Below are positions 1 to 6,655 of a DNA stretch of 25,715 nucleotides, in pieces. The position numbers and the translations under genes are program-made. The stretch's first letter is position 1, and the number at the start of each line of letters is the position of its first letter. The notes under the pieces were generated by a model. That model saw only the letters and a list, made by a program, of their open reading frames with translations, was not told the DNA's origin and did no database searches. The DNA comes from a virus, in the IMG/VR virus record IMGVR_UViG_3300006027_000055, positions 1 to 25,715 of that record. The stretch is one strand, 5' to 3'.

Positions 1-129
1 CAGTAATGTCCCAGTTTCTCTTTTTTTCAGAAGAGATGACTTGTTTTTAAACGGTTTTTTTGACGCTTTAATAGTAGGTTTTTGCATTTGATTCCTCTTG
101 TTCTCTTCTTGCGTTTTCCTTTTCGACAT
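1..129 (-). CDS. 5'-end of a basic protein, tape-measure position (partial)
   Basis: Only the first 43 codons are present; the gene runs off the left edge. The ATG is at 129-127. The visible N-terminus is strongly basic and hydrophilic (MSKRKTQEENKRNQ, then many Lys: KASKKPFKNKSS). A purine-rich stretch (AGGTGAGGG) lies just upstream on the minus strand and can serve as ribosome binding site. The start overlaps the end of the gp51-like frameshift segment in another frame, which suggests translational coupling. In many tailed phages the gene after a frameshifted tail chaperone pair encodes the tape measure; in T4 gp29 follows 26-51-27-28. A tape-measure role is therefore an inference from position only: there is too little sequence to recognise a family. 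Confidence 0.55.
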   Translation of the reverse strand, partial: MSKRKTQEENKRNQMQKPTIKASKKPFKNKSSLLKKRETGTLL

Positions 130-277
130 AAGCCCTCACCTGCGCCACATATACTTCTCTTTCCCACGGTATCCAGTTTTCTATCTCTGTCAGATTGTAT
201 CCATGATAGTGAATTAACTGGAAATTTAATTTAAAGTAATTAGATAAGTCTAAATGACTGAGGGCTATACGAAAAAA
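68..277 (-). CDS. 51: gp51-like segment, expressed by -1 frameshift from gp26
   Basis: This 69-codon open frame on the minus strand is in the -1 frame relative to gp26 and ends at TAA (70-68). It holds no ATG or TTG codon, and its only GTG lies deep inside, so it cannot easily be started independently. Its sequence looks like a real protein: HYHGYNLTEIENWIPWERE followed by VYVAQVRAYVEKENARR, a pattern (short tyrosine/histidine motif, P-W-E-R, amphipathic helix) that I associate with T4-type gp51 hub-assembly proteins and the downstream halves of tail assembly chaperones. In T4 gene 51 directly follows 26. Slippage at T-TTT-TTC (277-271) would give a fusion of about 300 residues (233 from gp26 plus 67). 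Identification as gp51 is from memory of the family and its position; the frameshift is inferred. Confidence 0.68.
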   Translation of the reverse strand, partial: FFRIALSHLDLSNYFKLNFQLIHYHGYNLTEIENWIPWEREVYVAQVRAYVEKENARREQEESNAKTYY

Positions 278-969
278 TCTTTAATTCCCTCAAATTGAAT
301 TGTTTTTTCATGATCTCCTTCGATGTACTGTTTCTTTGTTATCAATTTTGGCATTTTATCAAAATAATCTAATACTTTTTGAAACTGTTTCTTATTCATA
401 CTCTCCACAAAATCTTGCTTTTCTCTATCAGAGTAAATTTCTGCGTTTAGTTTTTCTTCTGGGGTTTCAATCTGTAAAAGGCATTTGGATATCATTTCGA
501 TATAATTTTCAGAATCTGAAGATGTGATTTTATCTGTCAAAAAGTCTTTCACTCTTGGATGTCTAAATGTTACCGAAAGTCTGTCGTTTAAGTCTATTTC
601 TTTATCTCCGAATTCGCCTATAATTTCAATATCTTCACCCAAATCAATTGAAAATTCTATTGGGTTTCCATCTTCCCCAAGAACACTAAAGTCAACTATC
701 TCTCCGATTGATTTGCTTCTTAGTTGAAGCAAAAGATATTCGAGATCCGACATGTATAGTTCGTTGATATCTTCGATTCCCTCGAAACAGTTTTTGATCA
801 AATTTGAAAGAGTCAGAATCATGTCTTTTTCTGAATTAGATGTTTCTAGTGCAGTTAAAAGTGTTTTTTCATCTCTTACTAAAAATGGTCTATAACTTAC
901 GCTTTTTTTACTTGAGGGTATTGTTGTTTGATACCTTGGCATCGACTCCAATAATATATCAGATAGCAT
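265..969 (-). CDS. 26: baseplate hub assembly protein gp26 (T4 baseplate family)
   Basis: This 234-residue protein matches the T4 gp26 'T4 bacteriophage base plate protein' family in length (T4 gp26 is about 208) and in its N-terminus: LLESMPRYQTTIPSSKK followed by RPFLVRDEK at residues 27-35, the family's conserved P-S-x-K-K...R-P-F-L-V-x-E-K signature. The rest is acidic and helical with no membrane segment. In T4, gp26 acts with gp51 and gp28 in assembling the baseplate hub. The ATG at 969 is preceded by AAGGAG with a 7-nt spacer; a second ATG 4 nt upstream is out of frame and stops after four codons. The gene lies downstream of the tube-fold gene in a minus-strand operon. Its last codons form a slippery T-TTT-TTC, making it the zero-frame partner of a probable -1 frameshift. 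Confidence 0.87.
   Translation of the reverse strand: MLSDILLESMPRYQTTIPSSKKSVSYRPFLVRDEKTLLTALETSNSEKDMILTLSNLIKNCFEGIEDINELYMSDLEYLLLQLRSKSIGEIVDFSVLGEDGNPIEFSIDLGEDIEIIGEFGDKEIDLNDRLSVTFRHPRVKDFLTDKITSSDSENYIEMISKCLLQIETPEEKLNAEIYSDREKQDFVESMNKKQFQKVLDYFDKMPKLITKKQYIEGDHEKTIQFEGIKDFFV
271..291 (-). promoter_or_regulatory. candidate programmed -1 ribosomal frameshift site
   Basis: On the minus strand the gp26 reading frame passes GAT-TTT-TTC-GTA-TAG. T-TTT-TTC (277-271) fits the X-XXY-YYZ slippery pattern, so both tRNAs can re-pair in the -1 frame, which then stays open for 67 codons past the slip. GAGGG (291-287) sits 9 nt upstream of the heptamer and could act as an internal Shine-Dalgarno stimulator of the kind known from dnaX. 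Only a weak 4-bp hairpin (TAGA/TCTA) is seen downstream, so the stimulator is more likely the upstream element. The zero-frame stop comes two codons after the heptamer. Confidence 0.68.
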
Positions 970-980
970 TCATAATCTCC

Positions 981-1523
981 TTAAATTTTGTCAAACTGAT
1001 AATCTTTATACGCAAACAACACGGTATAATTTACGGTGCTATTTTTTGTTTCGTTGCTGAATTCTATGGGCAATATCTCAACAGGAAATGCTTCGAAGAA
1101 TCTATATCTTGGCATTCCTACATTTAGTGTTTTATTGTTGAATGCTCTTTCCTGTAGAGTCACCATACCTCCTGATAGTGTTTTAAACGGAGTTAAAATA
1201 TCACTAACTGGGTTAATTAATTGATTCATCCAATTTTCTATTCGTTCTTGAATAGATCCAAATTCATCTAATTTAAAAGTAATTGATAAATCTCCATAAT
1301 TTCTTTTGTATGGTATTTTTCTTTTTACTCCATAGTAAGCATACTCTTTTGTAAGAACTGATCTAGTCCCTGTGGTAAAACTCACAACAGGCTGACTGAA
1401 TGCAGTGTTAACATCATATTGAGTTCCATCGGGTATGGTGATAAAAGCATCAAATTGATGCGATTTGACAGGAGGGTTTTCTGTAATTCTATTTACAAGC
1501 GAATCTACTCTAGGATCTGCCAT
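981..1523 (-). CDS. tail-tube-fold protein (gp19-like)
   Basis: This 180-residue protein has the size and pattern of a T4 gp19-type tail tube subunit (T4 gp19 has 163 residues). A glycine-led beta strand followed by an acidic residue and a helix with a Trp (YGDLSITFKLDE, then IQERIENWMNQL, residues 76-102) parallels the gp19 segment before its fvdWq motif. The C-terminal beta hairpin (ILPIEFSN...VNYTVLFAYKDYQFD) parallels the gp19 ending. The ATG at 1523 is preceded by GGAG with a run of A residues, and the first codons overlap the end of gp4 by 14 nt. A tube-fold baseplate protein (gp54/gp48 class) is the main alternative, because this gene is among gp4 and gp26 rather than beside a sheath gene. 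Assignment to the fold is fairly good; the exact role is uncertain. Confidence 0.6.
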   Translation of the reverse strand: MADPRVDSLVNRITENPPVKSHQFDAFITIPDGTQYDVNTAFSQPVVSFTTGTRSVLTKEYAYYGVKRKIPYKRNYGDLSITFKLDEFGSIQERIENWMNQLINPVSDILTPFKTLSGGMVTLQERAFNNKTLNVGMPRYRFFEAFPVEILPIEFSNETKNSTVNYTVLFAYKDYQFDKI

Positions 1524-1962
1524 TTTTTTTCTCCGGGAAAATTTGTTTCTCTGTTAAAATGACAAATCTCCAGTTCTTGTCTTTACACACCTTTTCTGCT
1601 GCTTCCCACTTTGATTTATTTATTTCATAAGTGAGGCATTCTCCCAAGAAAGCCTTGGTTTTTTTTCTTGGCTTTGGTGGTTTTGTCTGTTTGTCGGGTT
1701 TTACTTCGATGACGAGGGTTTCTATCTCACCATTGTCTTTTTTATGTTCTGCTATGAAATCTGGGTAATATTTGTGTACTTTATTGTCTTTTGGTGAAAG
1801 ATATGGAATTGCAATCTCTTCGCTGCCCCAACGCAGTATATTTTTGTTGCTGTCCATCCATTTACAGACTTTTCTTTCCCATAAAGATCTGCAAATAATT
1901 TTTACTGGATTGCCTATATACTTGGAAGCATTGTTAGGGTAAAATTTAGTTTTATATGCCAT
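1510..1962 (-). CDS. 4: head completion protein gp4 (TnsA/PD-(D/E)XK nuclease fold)
   Basis: This 150-residue protein is a clear T4 gp4 (also called gp50/65) head completion protein. Recognisable blocks are FYPNNASKYIGNP, RSLWERKVCKWMD (residues 25-37), RWGSEEIAIPYLSP, YYPDF (65-69), LVIEVKP (83-89) and, near the end, KWEAAEKVCKDKNWRFVILTE. The PD...E-x-K arrangement (D68, E86, K88, with E29 upstream) is the nuclease core of the TnsA-like fold and looks intact. In T4, gp4 is added to DNA-filled heads before tail joining. No convincing Shine-Dalgarno lies before the ATG (the 24 nt upstream are pyrimidine-rich), though the N-terminus fits the family well. It is the first gene of the minus-strand operon and overlaps the next gene by 14 nt. 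Confidence 0.93.
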   Translation of the reverse strand: MAYKTKFYPNNASKYIGNPVKIICRSLWERKVCKWMDSNKNILRWGSEEIAIPYLSPKDNKVHKYYPDFIAEHKKDNGEIETLVIEVKPDKQTKPPKPRKKTKAFLGECLTYEINKSKWEAAEKVCKDKNWRFVILTEKQIFPEKKNGRS

Positions 1963-1989
1963 ATCAAAGTATATAGGGAAAACAAAGCA
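1963..1989. promoter_or_regulatory. 27-bp divergent intergenic region
   Basis: This is the only point in the window where transcription diverges: gp4 reads leftward from 1962 and the tube-cap gene rightward from 1990. The gap holds GTATATAG (CTATATAC on the other strand) at 1969-1976, an AT-rich element that could serve as a -10 for either direction. It is not the T4 late consensus TATAAATA. AGGGA at 1975-1979 is a plausible, somewhat distant ribosome binding site for the rightward gene (10-nt spacer). Promoters may instead lie inside the neighbouring coding sequences. A promoter role is inferred from geometry only. Confidence 0.3.
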
Positions 1990-2832
1990 ATGGGAACATT
2001 TAGACTGCTTCCAGAAAACGATGAAGTAAACACATCAGGAACACAGGAAGATGCTGTGGGTAAGACCTCAGTTCCTCTTTTTCTTATATTGCGGTGTCAC
2101 GAATTTAGCAATACTCCAAGTGTCAGAGCAAATGGAGGTGCGAAGTTGCACGAATTTATTTTACCTTTCCCCGAATCTGCACCAACTGCTCTAAATATAT
2201 CATATAACGAAGAATTGGCAAAGGAGCAAGGGATTGTCGCTAAACTCTTCACCGAAACGGGAAATCTTGGATCTAACTTGTTGAATCTTCCCGGAAGAAT
2301 AATTGGAGATCAATTCCAATCTCTTAGCGGTGTTGATTTGGGAAGAAGACCGATGGATGTCACCGAACTTAGTTTGAATAAGGCAGAGAAAAGACGATAT
2401 TCTTTCAATTGGGTATTTACTTCCATTTCCTTCGAACAATCAGCGGAAATGGTTAAGATATGTAATTTGCTAACAAGTTTTTCTCTCCCTTCTACCGCCG
2501 GAACTGGTGGATTTGGTGGTTCAACAAGAATGATTATGCCACCCATGTGGACTATAGAAGTTTCAACTGGAAGTAACGGAACTTATTCTAATAATTCATT
2601 CGCAAAAAGTGCATTTCTCCAAAATCCAAAAACATGCTTTTTAACGAATGTATCGGTTGACAGAGACACCAGTGCTTTAATGAATGTGCCTGGTAATTAT
2701 AAACTTCCTACATCATTCGCTTTGAGTATTGGTCTTACGGAAATCGATCCTCTTCTCAGAAAGGACGGTGGAGTTATTGGAGAACTTCAATCTAGATCTG
2801 AAATAAGGGCAGCACAAGGAAGCATCCTATGA
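1990..2832 (+). CDS. baseplate tail-tube cap/initiator (gp48/gp54-like)
   Basis: This 280-residue protein resembles the T4 gp48/gp54 tail-tube cap class, which sits on the hub and starts polymerisation of the tube. The key segment is KRRYSFNWVFTSISFEQSA (residues 134-152), then a helix, and MPPMWTIEV (183-191). In the family a Y-x-F-x-W strand, a helix starting with E-S/Q-S-A and a P-x-W-x-I strand form the tube-like beta sandwich. The N-terminal 60 residues hold the first strands (FLILRCHEF, HEFILPFPES), and an insertion rich in Gly and Leu lies at 80-125. It opens the rightward operon and its TGA overlaps the next ATG (ATGA). I cannot tell gp48 from gp54 by eye. Confidence 0.65.
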   Translation: MGTFRLLPENDEVNTSGTQEDAVGKTSVPLFLILRCHEFSNTPSVRANGGAKLHEFILPFPESAPTALNISYNEELAKEQGIVAKLFTETGNLGSNLLNLPGRIIGDQFQSLSGVDLGRRPMDVTELSLNKAEKRRYSFNWVFTSISFEQSAEMVKICNLLTSFSLPSTAGTGGFGGSTRMIMPPMWTIEVSTGSNGTYSNNSFAKSAFLQNPKTCFLTNVSVDRDTSALMNVPGNYKLPTSFALSIGLTEIDPLLRKDGGVIGELQSRSEIRAAQGSIL

Positions 2833-3731
2833 CATATCTAAAATACTTACCAAAAATGAATTACACACTGGGTAATAGAAATATCGAAGTAAGTGATATT
2901 TTTAGAAGAGTTGCTTTCTCTCAAGAAACTAGAGAAAACCCACAGAACTGGAAAACAGTCAACGCAAATTCAACTCAAACAGTTGATGATGTTGCGTTAG
3001 AACAGTATAACGATCCATCTGCATATTGGCAAATTATGATGATGAATAATATTTGCACTAGATCAGAAGCACCCCCTTCTTACATCGAAGTGCAAAAAAC
3101 CCAAGAAGCATATGATCAAAAAATGTCATTCTATCTTCCTAATGTAAATTCTGAGAATCGACCAGTAACAGGTGATTATTTTGCACTTTTCGATCCATCT
3201 AGTCAGATTATTCAGTATCAACAAGTTGAAAGATATGATTCCGTTAACCGAGTTGTATTTTGCACAAATAGAAATATTTACAACTGGAGTTCTAGTACAA
3301 CCGTACTTCATGCAAGAAAAACCCAAAATGGTTCTGCTCCTGTGCGAACCGTGAATGTGTATAAAGTTGGATCTTTTGGAAATGGACTTTATGGATTTTA
3401 TACTAGAGACGGTGATATCTCTCCATATTATGTTCCTTCGACAAACACATTTATTTCTCCGACGACAGAAGATATTACCAATACTAACTGTCTTCTAGAT
3501 TTATTCATAAGAAATGAATCTTTGAATGAGGGGTACTTTGCAAAAACAGTGAGTCAAAAATACAACGAAACTATTACAGAAAAAAGAAATTTAAAAGTTC
3601 CCCCTGTTAATTTTGTTTCCGAAATAACTTCAAATACAGAAGAACTCCTTAAAAACGGAAACGCAGGGGGAGAAAAAAATATTAGAGGAATAGTGTTTGC
3701 AGGATCGACAAATACTGAAACTATACAATGA
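2829..3731 (+). CDS. 53: baseplate wedge protein gp53-like
   Basis: This 300-residue protein contains the hallmark of the gp53 wedge family: a region where a residue pair is followed by Y-x-(N/D)-P-x-x-Y-W (YNDPSAYWQIMMMNN, residues 60-74), then a downstream aromatic segment and an amphipathic helix (SYIEVQKTQEAYDQKM). In T4 gp53 the equivalent is YGNPQLYWVLLMCND. T4 gp53 has 196 residues; here the protein is about 100 longer, with a beta-rich middle (YYVPSTNTFISPTT) and a C-terminal part (NEGYFAKTVSQKYNE) of unclear homology. In T4 gp53 clamps neighbouring wedges together around the hub. Its ATG overlaps the previous stop (ATGA) and its own TGA overlaps the hub start (ATGA), so translation of the three genes is probably coupled. 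Confidence 0.75.
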   Translation: MTYLKYLPKMNYTLGNRNIEVSDIFRRVAFSQETRENPQNWKTVNANSTQTVDDVALEQYNDPSAYWQIMMMNNICTRSEAPPSYIEVQKTQEAYDQKMSFYLPNVNSENRPVTGDYFALFDPSSQIIQYQQVERYDSVNRVVFCTNRNIYNWSSSTTVLHARKTQNGSAPVRTVNVYKVGSFGNGLYGFYTRDGDISPYYVPSTNTFISPTTEDITNTNCLLDLFIRNESLNEGYFAKTVSQKYNETITEKRNLKVPPVNFVSEITSNTEELLKNGNAGGEKNIRGIVFAGSTNTETIQ

Positions 3732-6655
3732 CCGATAATAAATTACCCACACAGATTACAATCGAAAAAGCAGTTCTTGTCAAAATGGATGGTTCTGTTA
3801 GTATGGATCTTCTTTCTGAAGAAAACGGTACACCTCCATTTCGGGGGGTAGTTTTTAATGAGAGTTTGTTCGAACCTTCGGTTACGGGTAAATTATTCAT
3901 AGAGGACAAAAACTCATTTGGAGAACTTTTTAACATTACTGGGTACGAAATCCTAGAAATGACTACAAAAAGTTTCGATGAAGAAACATCTCAAGATTTT
4001 AAATTTCATGTGGGCGAAGTTAGTGAAATTTCAGATAGTGCAAGCACAACAATTGACGGCTTTGGTGGACCCTCGACAGTTTACACGATAGAACTCCAAC
4101 CATTTGAAGTTGAATATTTCAACACCGAGGAAGCCATTCCTGAAGGTTCTTCTTTCATAGGAAAAATTGCAGACGATGAAGGAAGGGGACTTGTTAATAA
4201 CTTAGCGTTACGATATTTTTCTCCGGAGTCAACAGAGTTTTCTTCTACAAGAAAAGAAATGGACATCGAGCCAACTCTAAATTCCATTTGGAACAAAAAA
4301 GAACAAGCCGGTTATCCCTACAGTAAATTTACAAGCAAACCTCACTTAATGCAGTACATGAATTATCTTACAGAGAACGCTATCTCGAAAGATAATGTAA
4401 ATGCAGCAAACTATCTTTTCTGGCAGGATTTAGATCAGTGGCATTTTAGATCAATCGACAGTCTTATTAAAGATGGTGATCCTAAACAATATAAAGTCAA
4501 TCCAATCGCATTCGATGAAAAAAACACAATTACTAGTTTTACTTTCACGAAAAAAATTAATCAAAAAGAACTTCTAAATTCACCAGCATATAAATCTTAT
4601 TATCATCATATTTCACCTGCATATTATGATTCATATGCAGAGTATATGACAACAAAAGATAAACTGATTCGGACAACAGTTTCATATGATTATTTCAAGG
4701 ACTATGATAACTGGAGTCACTTAGAAGAATATCAACTTCTTCCAGAAAAACTAAAAAATGAAAGTACCAGAGGACCTGAAATCTTTGATTCTTTCTATGG
4801 GTTTTTCAATATCAATGAATACAATGATCCATCTCCGACGAAGTTTGATTACACCACATCTACCACGGACAAGAATTCATTTCCATCGTGGCAAACAATG
4901 TTCGATCAAACTGATTTGCAAATTGATCCATTAAATACTATAAAGACTGATGTGTTTAGTGCGGACAATCTGGATCTAATTAATCAGTACGCTTCCAAAC
5001 GACTTCTCAAAGAGAAGTGGAATGTTTACAAGTATTCTATCTGTTGCGAAGATCAACCGACACCCGAAAAAGAAGAAATTGGACTGGGGATGATTGTTGG
5101 TTATACCACTCCAGATAATAATTCATATTATTATAAAGTTGCACCCGTTGAAATTTGGATAGGTGGGACCGCAGAGGCAGAAAGAATTTTAAACACAGGA
5201 AATTTCCAAGATGAAAATTTCTTAGTCGTAGCACAAAGTATCACTGGTGGTTCCGGACCAGATTCAAGAGTTCAAACGGTAGATGCATTTAATATAACAG
5301 AAATATTTAATGGTCCTAAAGGAAAGTCTAACGGAATTCGTTTAACCGATTTCTATGAAAAATATTATCCACACTCAATTATACCAGAGGAAGTAGATTG
5401 CACTTTAGACGAACCTGAGCAGTTGGCATTTAATGATGACACAGACGAAGGTGGCGGAGAAGGTGGTGGATGTGTCATAGTTTTACCTCCGGAATCTGGA
5501 TCGGCCGGGTGTGTAGTTCCGGTGTGCGATCCATTTGATGAAAACTATAGTTGTGGGTGGGGTGGAACTGATGTTCGATGCTGGCAATGTGATGGGGGTA
5601 GTTGGATAGAGGGTGGAGTTGGGTCGGATGGTCAATGTTGTGGTCCAGAACCCGAACCACAAGTTCTAGCATGTAGAGAAACCCGAGATAGTGTTGAGTG
5701 TAGTATTGAACCAATATGTTCTTGCTGCTGTGATCCATTATGCACACCAATAAATGAAACTGATTTGACCGAGTGTCCAGATGGATATTGTGGAGAACCA
5801 ATGCTCGGAGCTTGCTGTCCAACAGAGGAAACCATAGAAGATGGATCATATACTGAATGCGAAGAAAATGTTACCGCATCTTATTGTGCATCAGTTAATG
5901 GTAATTTTGGTGCTTTCGGTATTTGTGAAAATTGTGAAGACGCAGAACCCGATCTTCCTGTTTTTGGATGCTGTAAATGTACATCCTTTGGTTTGCCAAC
6001 CTGTACAACATATTTCGAATCTGATGTTGAGGGCGAAGGAACAGGGGAATTAGAGCAGCAATGTATTGACGGTGGAGGAGAAGTTATTTACGCAGATGAA
6101 AATAATCCAGAGGATGATCCATGCAGTCGTTGCACAGCAGAGACTGCTCCATGTCCACCTGATGGTGAAGACCAAGAATGTTGCTTCGAAGGTTTCGGTG
6201 GATTAACAATAGACTACTTCCGTCAGTTTGATCGATATAAAGAAGATACTGTAATTGGACCAGTGGGAAGTCTTCCTTCGATTACCGGAGGTGCTACATT
6301 CGATTGCATGAGATACGAGAGCATTACATCCGGTGGATTCGAATTTGATGCAGATGGAAACTACGATCGACTAGGGGAAACAAAACTTCTGAAGGGAACT
6401 ATTGTTAGATTGTTCCGCGTAGAAAAATCTTCTTTGGTGCATATATCTCCACGCGACCAAGATGATGAATACATTTATCTCTTCGAGTCTCCTCAACCAG
6501 TAAATCAATTCGTGATCGGCGAGCATCAAGGTATTTCCTGTGGATTAAATGATCCAGAGAACGGAGAAATCCCTGCAAGTCAATGTGGAATTAAATTCCC
6601 TGCGAGCGATCAATTACCACCTCTAGATCAGGGCGAAGGAGGGTTCAATGATTGA
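3728..6655 (+). CDS. gp27-type baseplate hub, N-terminal gene with Cys-rich insertion
   Basis: This 975-residue protein begins with a hub domain of the gp27 class found in T4-related phages: NESLFEPSVTGKLFIEDKN (residues ~44-62), then the F-x-F-H-V strand and EISDSAST, and NYLFWQDLDQWHFRSIDSL at 228-246, equivalent to the family's F-Y/F-W-...-G-F-x-F-x-S-x-D-S-L. The hub trimer sits at the tip of the tail tube. After residue ~557 comes a region of about 260 residues (558-819) with about 34 cysteines, including Cys doublets, a CCC, and two repeats of the same family as in the downstream adhesins (GACC at nt ~5810 and FGCC at ~5967). A final domain (820-975) returns to ordinary composition. The usual hub C-terminal domain is absent and is found in the next gene, which overlaps by 8 nt. 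The ATG overlaps the gp53 stop. Confident as hub; the Cys region's role is unknown. Confidence 0.78.
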   Translation: MTDNKLPTQITIEKAVLVKMDGSVSMDLLSEENGTPPFRGVVFNESLFEPSVTGKLFIEDKNSFGELFNITGYEILEMTTKSFDEETSQDFKFHVGEVSEISDSASTTIDGFGGPSTVYTIELQPFEVEYFNTEEAIPEGSSFIGKIADDEGRGLVNNLALRYFSPESTEFSSTRKEMDIEPTLNSIWNKKEQAGYPYSKFTSKPHLMQYMNYLTENAISKDNVNAANYLFWQDLDQWHFRSIDSLIKDGDPKQYKVNPIAFDEKNTITSFTFTKKINQKELLNSPAYKSYYHHISPAYYDSYAEYMTTKDKLIRTTVSYDYFKDYDNWSHLEEYQLLPEKLKNESTRGPEIFDSFYGFFNINEYNDPSPTKFDYTTSTTDKNSFPSWQTMFDQTDLQIDPLNTIKTDVFSADNLDLINQYASKRLLKEKWNVYKYSICCEDQPTPEKEEIGLGMIVGYTTPDNNSYYYKVAPVEIWIGGTAEAERILNTGNFQDENFLVVAQSITGGSGPDSRVQTVDAFNITEIFNGPKGKSNGIRLTDFYEKYYPHSIIPEEVDCTLDEPEQLAFNDDTDEGGGEGGGCVIVLPPESGSAGCVVPVCDPFDENYSCGWGGTDVRCWQCDGGSWIEGGVGSDGQCCGPEPEPQVLACRETRDSVECSIEPICSCCCDPLCTPINETDLTECPDGYCGEPMLGACCPTEETIEDGSYTECEENVTASYCASVNGNFGAFGICENCEDAEPDLPVFGCCKCTSFGLPTCTTYFESDVEGEGTGELEQQCIDGGGEVIYADENNPEDDPCSRCTAETAPCPPDGEDQECCFEGFGGLTIDYFRQFDRYKEDTVIGPVGSLPSITGGATFDCMRYESITSGGFEFDADGNYDRLGETKLLKGTIVRLFRVEKSSLVHISPRDQDDEYIYLFESPQPVNQFVIGEHQGISCGLNDPENGEIPASQCGIKFPASDQLPPLDQGEGGFND
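5399..6184 (+). repeat. Cys-rich repeat insertion in the hub protein
   Basis: The segment codes for residues 558-819 of the hub. About 34 of 262 residues are Cys. Two units fit the repeat seen in the tail adhesins; the better one runs GACC-x13-C-x8-C-x12-C-x2-C. The first half is less regular and rich in Gly, Asp, Glu and Pro (GGGEGGG, PEPEP). Flanking sequence on both sides is ordinary in composition, so it looks inserted. Confidence 0.75.
6636..6642 (+). promoter_or_regulatory. strong Shine-Dalgarno for the second hub gene
   Basis: AAGGAGG lies 5 nt before the ATG at 6648, inside the end of the preceding gene. It argues that the second hub gene starts independently by coupled re-initiation instead of being read as a frameshift fusion. 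Confidence 0.75.

Noticed and set aside
240-265. Hairpin downstream of the slippery site
   Set aside because: Only a 4-bp TAGA/TCTA stem is visible; too weak to count as a stimulatory structure or terminator.
1617-1624. AATAAATA on the minus strand, near the T4 late promoter TATAAATA
   Set aside because: It lies in gp4 codons for Glu-Ile-Asn-Lys in AT-rich DNA, with one mismatch; one match is expected by chance.
5475-5849. Long minus-strand frame opposite the Cys-rich hub insert
   Set aside because: It has histidine/leucine-rich low-complexity composition, is antisense to a well supported gene, and has no ribosome binding site.
6636-6655. Possible frameshift fusing the two hub genes
   Set aside because: The second frame is +1, there is no slippery sequence at the junction, and AAGGAGG with a 5-nt spacer plus ATG gives a simple independent start.
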